In this document: in pieces, positions 1-8,300 of the stretch
Layout: every line of letters starts with the position of its first letter
Numbering within the stretch: position 1 is the stretch's first letter
Source of the DNA: Polyrhizophydium stewartii
Taxonomy: Eukaryota > Chytridiomycota > Chytridiomycetes > Rhizophydiales
Assembly: GCA_027604665.1 (NCBI GenBank)
Contig: JADGIZ010000240.1
Coordinates: forward strand, 1 to 18,559
Reading direction: 5' to 3'
Length of the DNA: 18,559 bases
The notes under the pieces: model-generated
What the model was told of the DNA's origin: nothing
Databases searched by the model: none
Seen by the model: the letters and a program-made list of their open reading frames with translations, nothing else
Position numbers and translations under genes: made by a program

Positions 1-3000
1 CCTCGCGCCGGCCCGCCCCCAGCCGCACCAGACGCCGCTGACCGCCCGCTCCTGCGCAGCTTCACCTCCTTCGTGCTCAAGCTCGTCCATCTCGCCCTCG
101 CCCTCGCGCTGCCGCTCGCGATCCCGCAGGTCGTGCAGCTGCTTGCCCCGGCCCCCGACGGCCCCACGCTGCTGCTCTCCAACGGATACGTTGTCGCCGC
201 AGTGCTGTTCGCCATGCTGCTTGCTCTGGCCATCGCCGACGTCGCCGCCAGGTCCATCGCCCTCTCCACCGAGGTCCGCCTGCGCGCCGTCCTCGCCAAC
301 GCCATCTATTCCAAGGCCCTTGCGCTGTCGCCCGCCGCCAGACAGGTACTCGGCACTGCTTGAATGGCGCCCATGCCCGCCCGCTGACTCGCACGCACAT
401 CCTGCCCCAGGCCTGCTCGCCCGACCGCATCGCCTCCCTCATCTCGTCAGACATCTCCAGCTACGCCGCCCTCATCGCCAGCGTGCACGACTTTTGGGCC
501 GTTCCCGTGCGCCTCGCGGCCTCGGCGTATCTGCTCTATTACCTGCTCGGCAACGCCGCCTGGGTCGCCCTCGCCGCCGTCGCTGTGCTGTGGCTCGCTC
601 AGACCTCCCTCGCTCCAAACTCTACCGTGCACATGCGTGACTACACTGCCGCAGCAGACTCGCGCATCGCCGCCCTGCGCGACTTCCTCCTCGGCATCTG
701 CATCGTCAAGCTCAGGGCCATCGAAGACCGCTTCGTCTCGCTGGTCTCGTTCGCCCGCGCAAAGCAGCTCGCTACGCTGCGTCCCATGCGTCTGGCCGCC
801 TACTCGTTCCTCGCAGTCGTCAGTCTGCAAGTCGCACTCGTGCCGCCCGCCACCTTTGCCTCCTACTCGGCCCTCGGCTCCGTGCTGCGGCCAGGAAATG
901 TCTTTGCCGCACTCGCCATCCTGGACAGCCTCTTCATGCCGCTGCAGTTCCTGCCCCGCATGGCGCCCATCGCGTCCGAGGGTCGCGCTGCCTTCAGGCG
1001 CATCTCCGACTTCATGTGCTCTGACGAGGTCACCCGTGACGAGGTCGGCCAGATCCTCCCCGCCGACAAGGTCTCGGAAGGACACGCCATCAAGATGTCC
1101 GCTGCCTCGTTCGTGTGGGAGGAGTTCAGAAAGAGCCACGGTGTACGGCTCGGGCTCAGGCACAGATCGCGTGTCTTCAAGAAGGGCATCGAGCTGCGCC
1201 AGCCCGACCCGACCTACGTCTTCCATTCCTCGCCCGCTCTGGCATACGCTACCCTGCGCTCCGCCAGCAGGTCACCCGCTCTCTTTACCGACGACCACGC
1301 CCGCACTGCACCCGCGGGCCCTGCGCCGCGACCTGAGGCACCTCGCCCGACGTCTCCTGCAGCCCAGTACATCTCGCCGCTGCTGGCACGAGATCTGGAC
1401 GTCGCGTCACCTGTGGCACAGTCTGGCGCCAGTGCAGTCGCGGCAGTCGCTACAGAGCCAGCAGCCATGCCTACCAACGAAGATGCCGAGCGCGGCCCAG
1501 AAACCGCGAAGGATCAGGCAGCCAACCCAGATGTCGTCGTCGCCGAGAGCGCCTCTCCGCGAGAGGATTCAGCTGACACCGACCAGCATACGCTCGCGAT
1601 CGACGAGGCCGGAAATCCGGACAGCGAAAGTGTGCCTGCAGGGGCGGATGCCCCCGCTGGTGCTGGTGCTGTGGAGGCTGCCTCCGCACAGCCGGAATCG
1701 CAACCAGGCACGTCAACAGCCGAGCATGTCGAGGCGTCCGAGTCTGTCGGTAACGTGCAGGACGCTGGCGCTGGCAGACCCGCCAACAATAGCATGTCGG
1801 ACATCAGGCCTGTCGAGTCCAAGCCCGACGAGTCCAAACCCGTTGAGCCAAAGCCCGTGGTGGCGAAGCCGATTGATCCCAAAGTCGCGCAGCTCAAAGC
1901 TCAGAGTTCCGACTCGACTATCCCGCGCAAACCAAGCCCGCCTCTGGCTGGCCAGATCAATGCTAAAACGACGCCGGGTCAGATCGAGCATCCTGCGCCT
2001 GTGCGCTTTGCAGACGAGCTCGTCAAGGAAAAGAAAGACAGCGCTGAGCCCAGCATGCCGCAGCCGTTTGCGCTGCGGGACATCACGCTCGACATCCCGC
2101 GCGGCTCGCTCGTGGCCGTCGTCGGCTCGGTCGGCTCGGGCAAGTCGTCGCTGCTGTCGGCGCTGATCGGCAGCATGCGCAAGACGGCCGGCGACTCGGC
2201 GCTGTTTGGCTCGGTCGCATACTGCGCGCAGGAGCCCTGGATCCTCACGGGCACCGTCGAAGACAACATTGTCTTTGGCGACGACGCCGTGCGCGCCAGG
2301 ATCCCCGCTGCCGTGGCTGCATCGTGCCTCGACCGTGATCTCGAGATCCTGCCCAACGGCCTCGGCACGCAGATCGGCGAGAAGGGCATCAACCTGTCCG
2401 GCGGCCAGAAGGCCCGTGTTGCGCTTGCCCGCGCCATTGCGCGCGACGCCGACATCTACCTGCTCGACGACCCGATCGCGGCGCTCGACGCGCACGTCGG
2501 AAAGAAGGTTTTTGACGACGCCATCTGCGGCGTGCTGCGCGGCAAGACCGTGTTCCTTGTCACGCACCAGCTGCATCTGCTGCCCAAGGTCGACATGGTC
2601 GTTGTGCTCGACGAGGGCCGCGTCGTCGAGACTGGCGCGTTCAAGGACCTGATTGAGATCGAGGGCGGTGCACTCGCAGAGATCATGAAGGGATACCATT
2701 ACGATGACCTGGAGATCAAGACGATGCGCGGCAGCGACTTTGGTGCAGCTACTGCTGCCGACGACGACGACGAGGACGGCGACTCGCCGCAGCGCGTCAA
2801 AAAGGCCATCAAGGCGTGCGAGGAGGAGCGGACCATCGAGGAGGACCGCCGAGCGGTGTGTGCCTTCCCCACAGACGGGCTGTGTGTCCAGCGATTCCCT
2901 TCTGCTTCTGACACGCCTGCTGTGCAGAAACCTGTGCCGTTCGCAACTTACAGGACATATCTTGGCGCAGCCGGCTCGTGGATGTTCCCAACCGCGGTGC

Positions 3001-4973
3001 TTGTCACGCTGATTCTCGTGCTCGGTCGCCTCGCGCCGCGCGTCGTGTTATCGTTCTGGTCGTCTGAGGCCAACGAGCTTGGCTTCAACGCGCAGCAGTA
3101 CATGTCGCTGTATATTGGCCTCGGAGGCGTCGAGGTCGTTACAACAGGTGCGCCGATCACATGCCTTAGTTTGCCCTCTCATTCCTCTCGTGCAACCGTG
3201 CAGTTTATTATATCTTACCCGTTGCTGCGGCGTTACTCCTTGGGCAGTCACCTCCAATGTCGTGTGGTTCTTTGGCGGATTTCTGGCATGCGCTGCACTG
3301 CACAATGGTGCCTTTAGCGGCATCGTCCGTGCGCCGTTGGTCTTTTTCGACAGCCAGTTTACCGGCCGTGTCCTCAACCGCATGTCGGCGGATGTCCAGG
3401 CGATCGATATGCGCATGCCGAGCCTGCTGCTCGGCGCCGTTGGGTCGGCGAGCTTCTCGCTCGCCTCGATCGCGCTCATAGCGGCTGCCTCGCCACTGCT
3501 GCTCGGTGGGTGGCCCGCATGCAATATCGCGTTGCATCCTGCGGCTTGATCGGCTGACTTGACGCAAATCCTCCGTAACCAGTTCTCTTTGCGGTCATGC
3601 TGTTGGCCGTCATTTCGCTGTACCGCAAGTACCAGGCGTCGTACCGCGAGCTGAAGCGGCTGTCGCCTCTCATGCGCGCGCCGCTCGCCACGCACGCGGC
3701 CGAGTCGTTCAAGGGCACGCCAACGATCGCGGCCTTTGCTGTACAGAAGCTACTTGCCCGCTCCCACATGGCCAAGATCGACCAGGCCAACTTGTCTTTC
3801 TTGCTCTTGGGCGGCCTCGAGCTGTGGCTGGCCTTGCGCATTGGCGCCATCTCGGCGCTTGCAGCGTTTGGGCTTGTTGCGCTCGCGACGGCAGGATTTG
3901 TGTCCCGGACGTTCCTCGGCGCTGCGCTTGCCGAGACGCTCTCGCTCGCTCAGACGCTGCTGTCCACGATCTCCATGCTCAGCGCTGCTGAGGCGTCGGT
4001 GCGTTGCTGTTGGAACGCGATGCGATGTCCGTGCATAGAGCTGCGTCTTGACTGACTTGCCGTGCAGTTCAACTCGGTCGAGCGCCTCGACTATTATGCC
4101 AAGGAGCTGCCGTCCGAAGCTGCGCGCGAGCTGCCCACGGACCCCAAGGACGGCGAGTGGCCGACTGCCGGTGCTGTCGCGATCCGCGACCTCGAGATCC
4201 GGTATCTGTCCCGCCCGGACCACGCCGTGATCCAGGACCTGTCGCTCGACATCCAGCCGGGCGAGAAGGTCGGCGTCGTCGGCCGCCCAGGCTCGGGCAA
4301 GTCGACGCTCATGACGGCGCTGTTCCGCATCATGGAGGCGTCCAAGGGCTCAATCGCCATCGACGGCATCGACATTGCGTCGCTCGGGCTCAAGACGCTG
4401 CGCTCGCGGCTGCAGATCATCCCGCAGGACCCCGTGCTGTTCAGGGGCACGGTGCGCTCCAACCTCGGCTTTGCGAGCAAGCACACCGACGACGAGCTGT
4501 GGGCCGCACTCGGCCTCGTCGGCCTCAAGGACTTTGTCGGCTCGCTCGACGGCAAGCTGGACGCAACAATCGACGAGAACGGCGCCAACCTGTCGATGGG
4601 CCAGCGCCAGCTCATGTGCCTGTGCAAGGCGATCCTTGCCAAACCAAAGGTGCTGATCATGGACGAAGGCACAGCACCCATGGACCCCGACACGCACGAC
4701 CGCATCCAGGACGCGATCGAGACTCACTTTGCGGCCACAACGGTGCTGTCGATTGCGCATCGGCTCAACACGATCGCGGCGTTTGACCGCGTGCTGGTGC
4801 TCGATGCCGGCCGCATTGCCGAGTTTGACGCGCCGCATGTGCTGCTGCGACGGCCTGGCGGGTCGCTGTTCAGCAGTATGGTCGACGCCACGGGCGACGC
4901 CAACGCCGCCGTGATCCGCCAGATCGCGGCGTACCATTTCGCGCAGACGACCGGCCCTGCCGGATGGCTGTGA
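1..4973 (+). CDS. ABCC-family (MRP/YOR1-like) ABC transporter, 5' partial
   Basis: Full-type ABC exporter of the ABCC family, expected to move organic anions, conjugates or drugs across plasma or vacuolar membrane; the substrate cannot be read. Exons: <1-345, 411-2855, 2928-3147, 3248-3505, 3583-3998, 4068-4973, giving 1529 residues counted from the edge. Order is TMD1 (about six hydrophobic segments, residues 20-310), NBD1, TMD2 (940-1225), NBD2. NBD1 has Walker A GSVGSGKS (687-694), LSGGQ (777-781) and LLDDP, where Asp replaces the catalytic Glu as is usual for ABCC NBD1. NBD2 has GRPGSGKST (1300-1308), LSMGQ (1403-1407), MDEG with catalytic Glu1428, and IAHRLNTI. The splice model restores the TMD2 stretch APLVFFDSQFTGRVLNRMS and SVERLDYY. 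The frame is open to base 1, so the N-terminal elbow is missing. Oddity: about 312 low-complexity residues inside NBD1. Family is certain; the subfamily is not. Confidence 0.93.
346..410 (+). other. Intron 1 of ABCC gene
   Basis: 65 nt, phase 0, donor GTACTC, acceptor CCCCAG. A CTGAC branch-like motif lies at 384-388. Removal joins a membrane-helix exon to PDRIASLISSD, the position of the conserved MRP motif for a soluble loop in TMD1. Confidence 0.85.
1125..2060 (+). other. Low-complexity insertion within NBD1 (coding)
   Basis: About 312 codons rich in Ala, Pro, Ser, Glu and Asp. They separate the first NBD1 strand, which ends in the A-loop-like segment ASFVWEE at 1104-1124, from the next strand (FALRDITLDIPRG) just before Walker A. 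A short Lys-Pro-rich repeat (SKPDESKP, EPKP, AKP) occupies about 1812-1882. The frame is open throughout, so it reads as coding. An undetected intron inside cannot be fully excluded, but none is needed. Confidence 0.75.
2856..2927 (+). other. Intron 2 of ABCC gene (72 nt, no in-frame stop)
   Basis: Phase 0, donor GTGTGT, branch-like CTGAC at 2908-2912, acceptor TGTGCAG. Its length is a multiple of three and it has no stop, so the frame stays open if it is retained. I call it an intron because it has the signature of the others and because its removal joins an acidic linker directly to KPVPFATYRTYLGAAG, the usual start of TMD2. Confidence 0.7.
3148..3247 (+). other. Intron 3 of ABCC gene
   Basis: 100 nt, phase 1, donor GTGCGC, acceptor TGGGCAG. 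The upstream exon leaves one base (g), which combines with tc to give Val, restoring the frame into TSNVVWFFGGFLACAALH. The branch-like sequence is CTTAC rather than CTGAC. Confidence 0.82.
3506..3582 (+). other. Intron 4 of ABCC gene
   Basis: 77 nt, phase 1, donor GTGGGT, CTGAC at 3554-3558, acceptor AACCAG. Splicing produces a continuous membrane helix (ASPLLLVLFAVMLLAVISLY) followed by the conserved RELKRL segment. Confidence 0.85.
3999..4067 (+). other. Intron 5 of ABCC gene
   Basis: 69 nt, phase 0, donor GTGCGT, CTGAC at 4052-4056, acceptor CCGTGCAG. It contains in-frame stops. Splicing joins SAAEAS to FNSVERLDYY, the conserved linker before NBD2 in ABCC proteins. Confidence 0.88.
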
Positions 4974-5004
4974 TACAGTTGCAGTGTGTTTCCACTTGCA
5001 ACGC

Positions 5005-5010
5005 AATAAA
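5005..5010 (+). terminator. AATAAA polyadenylation signal for ABCC gene
   Basis: A perfect AATAAA begins 32 nt after the ABCC stop codon and is followed by a CA-rich stretch. The placement is typical of a eukaryotic 3' end signal; the cleavage site itself cannot be read. Confidence 0.55.
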
Positions 5011-5134
5011 CGAGTGCCGTCGCGCACTCACATGTCTGACCACACGCACACACACTCACACGACCCAGCATGCATCAAAGGCGAATGCGCTTTTTTGCTG
5101 GCCGATTTGGGGCGATTGGGAGAAGGGAACGGTG

Positions 5135-5154
5135 GGATTGGATTGGATTGGATT
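5135..5154 (+). repeat. (GGATT)4 tandem repeat
   Basis: Four exact GGATT units in the spacer between the convergent genes. Too short and internal to be telomeric; most likely a small microsatellite. Confidence 0.8.
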
Positions 5155-5265
5155 CAAATGCCCTCCAACAAAAAAGACATCAAAAGAATGATCGGCCGTT
5201 TGTTAAAAAAGCGTGGATTTGAATTCGCAAGCAACGGCGATGCAGAGAAAGGCAGTCTGGGAAAC

Positions 5266-5275
5266 GGGGGGGGGG
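5266..5275 (+). repeat. G10 homopolymer
   Basis: Ten consecutive G on the + strand, about 30 bp beyond the Pol I subunit stop, so C10 in that gene's transcript. Its exact length is uncertain because long homopolymers are prone to sequencing error. Confidence 0.8.
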
Positions 5276-5304
5276 CGAGAAAAAGCAGAAGCGGGGCAAC
5301 GCAG

Positions 5305-8300
5305 TCAGCGCGCCGCAATCGGCTGCAGAACCGAGAAGGCGCCTGTGCCGCCCTTGACGGCCTGGCCCATGACAATACGCGCCGACGGCGACTCGAGCGG
5401 ATCCACATCGCCCGTGAGCGTCGCCGTCGTCAAGAAGCTGGCCGTCGTCTCAAATGACATTTGCGCAAACGGCGACGGGCTCGAGTTCATGCCCATGCGG
5501 TTGAACGGCTTGTACCCGCCCTCAAACGTCATGTAGTCCGCAATGATACTCAGATGGCGCGCGTCAACGTCAATGCCGTACACGCCGAACACGCCCGCGA
5601 TTTCCTGCATGATCGCCGCGCGCGCCGCCTCGACGCCGTACGTGCGCAGAATCGCCGCAATGTCGTTGGTCGAGATCCGGTTCACGTCAATCAGGTGGTC
5701 AAAGTCCCACATGCCGCGCAGGTTCACGCCGTCCGTGCCGACATTCACCGACGTGTCGTTCTCAGAGTCGTTGGGGAGGTGGTAGCACCGCGACACGCCC
5801 TTGACCTCGCGCACCACAACATCCGCGCATACGGCCTCGGTCAGCGCAAGCATCAGAATCTTCTTGGTGTCCGCAGTGAACTGCACACACATACACACAC
5901 GTGCCCGCAGTCAGCCTCTGCCCGCCACAACGCTCAGCAACACCACAGCACGCACCTCAAGCGTGAGCTCGCACGAGCGTCCCGTGCGGCGGTCAAACTT
6001 GTATCCTTTGATGTACCTGCTGCTGTTGCGGATGCGGTCCGCGCGCGTCCGGCCGCGATCGTCGACCTGGTCGTCTTCGATTGCCTCGTCGCTCTCATCG
6101 CCGGCGTCGGCGTCGGGATCGCGCAGCGACCTGCTCGCCGCCTCAGCCGCAGCGCGCTCCGAGGGCTGCTTCTTGGCCGAGCCGTCCTCCTCATCATCGT
6201 CGTCCTCGTCGTCGTCATCGCCCTTGGCAACGTGGTCCATCTCGTTGATGACGACCTCGTCGTCCTCGTCGGGCGCTTCGTACGTCGCCTGTTGCGTGCG
6301 CTTGAGCGACTTGCGCGCCTGCGTGGCGTCACCGTCGTTGTCGTCGCTGTCGGCGTCGCTGTCGGCATCGTCGCCGTCGGACAGATCCGCAGCATCCACC
6401 GACTGGCGTAGCTTGGAGCCCGCCTTCTTGGCCTTGCCCGCAGCGCGCGAGCCCTGGGCCGCAGCCGACTGTGCACCTGCGCCGTCGTCGTTGTCGCCGT
6501 CGCCGTCATCACCATCCCTGTCGCCAGTCGACCGAGCAGCGCGCGCGTCAAAGTTGCCGAGGCTGATGCCGATCGCCTCGGCCTCGGCGTCGTCGCCGTC
6601 CTCCAGCGCGCCTTTGCGCACGCGTGCCTTGAGGTCGCGAGTGATGGCGCGGTCGAGCGCCGGCACAAGGCGCGTCTCGATAATCGCGCCAAGGTCCTCG
6701 GGCGTGATGTTGTACTGCGCCTCGTACGCGGCGCGCGGCCAAAACGCCAACCGAATGCGAATGAGCTTGCGGCGCGTCTGGTTGTCGCCCGACTTGGGCG
6801 TTAGCACCTCGCGCACCGTGACGCCCTGCATGATCTGCGACAGCACGACGCGGCTGATCTGGTGCGCAACCGACTCAGCCTGGTCGACGGTGATGCCAGC
6901 CTTGAGCGGCAGCCGCATCAACGGCGTGGCGATCGCCGTCGACGCCGTCATGATGATCTCGCGAAGACGCGGGATACCGAGAGTCACGTTTTTGGCACCG
7001 AATCCGGCAAAGTGGAACGTGTTGAGCGTCATCTGCGTCGACGGCTCGCCAATGCTCTGCGCGGCAAGCAAGCCAACAACCTCGCCGGGCTCGACGAGCG
7101 AGTGCATGTACTTGAGCTCCATGAGCGCCTTGAACTTGCGCGGCGCGATGCGCGGGAACGACCACGTGTCCCGCAGCGACTTGCCGTCGGTGCTGTCGCG
7201 CTTCTTGCTCGACGGCGCTAGCAGCTGCGACGGGTTGGACTCGATGTACTTTGCGAGCGCGTCGGCAAAGCCGTCCGAGACGGCGCCAACGTGCCTGCTC
7301 GGGCTGAAGATGCTCATGATCGGGTCCTGCGCGCGGCGCTTCACCACACGCGACGTGCCCGCGGCCTCGGCAGCGGCGGCGGCCTCGCGCTCGAGCTTGC
7401 GCTGCTTCTTGCGGTACTTGTCCAGCGACTCGTCGTCGACCTTGCCCGCGAGCGCGCTTGGATCGAAGCGCTTGAGCAGCGCGCGGTAGTTGAGCGCACA
7501 AAAGTCAAAGTTGGAGAGCGTCGTCTGCTTCACGACGTCGAGCGCGTCCTCGCCGTACTGGAACTGCAGGACGGATCCGTCCACGTCGCGCACAGTGTGG
7601 TCGTAGTGCACGCGCAGACCCTCGAGATGCTTGATCAGGCAGCGCTGCAAGTAGCCGGAGCGCGACGTCTTGACGGCCGTGTCAATCAGACCCTCGCGGC
7701 CCGCCATGCAGTGGAAGTAGTACTCTTGCGGCTTGATGCCCGTCAAGAAGCGGCCCGTGATGTAGCCGCCCGCGCGGGCCGACGTGTCAAAGGGCGTGAA
7801 GCTAGGCAGCGTCTTGCCCGAGATCATCGTGGGCACACGCTTGCCCTCGAGCTCCTGCTGGCCAAGCAGACACGAAATCTGCGACACGTTGACGTTGGAG
7901 CCCTTTGCGCCGGACACGGTCATGACCTGCATGTTGTTTGCGGGGAACGGCTTGAGGAGGTGATCGGGAATGCACGACGAGATGATCTTGGACGTGACCT
8001 TGTTGGTGCGCGACTTCATGGCGCCGTCGAGCGCAGCCATCTTCTCGGTCGCACGCAGGACCTTTTCAAGCTCGACCGTGAGCTCGGCGCGCTTCGCCTC
8101 GGGGATGGCTGCGCGCGCGCCGGCAGATCCAGCCACAGCGGCCGCCTTGGCAGCTGCCTGGGCGACCGCAGGATCGACAACAACGCCAGTGACCTCGGCG
8201 ACAGCTTCGAGGCCGATGCCGCCAGCGCTGTCAATGAGCTCGCGGCGGATCTTGTCGCCCTCGGGCGTCAGGCGCAAGTCGTCCATGCGGCAGGAGAAGC

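Larger units (their letters stand above)
4974..5304. other. Convergent intergenic spacer (ABCC and Pol I subunit 3' ends)
   Basis: 331 bp between two stop codons on opposite strands. It holds an AATAAA for the ABCC transcript, a CA-rich stretch near 5041-5060, four tandem GGATT units and a run of ten G. It is visibly more AT-rich than the coding DNA. No convincing gene is seen in it, and no AATAAA for the opposite strand. Confidence 0.7.

Noticed and set aside
447..2699. Minus-strand frames opposite the ABCC gene (447-1226, 1713-2699)
   Set aside because: The opposite strand encodes canonical ABC motifs; these frames have no family features and cross well-supported coding sequence.
3148..3203. 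Alternative 56-nt version of ABCC intron 3 ending at the CAG at 3201-3203
   Set aside because: It puts the downstream exon in the wrong frame and loses the APLVFFDSQFTGRVLNR motif; the acceptor at 3245-3247 restores it.
5135..5154. GGATT repeat as telomeric or interstitial telomere sequence
   Set aside because: Only four 5-bp units, not TTAGGG-like, between two ordinary genes.
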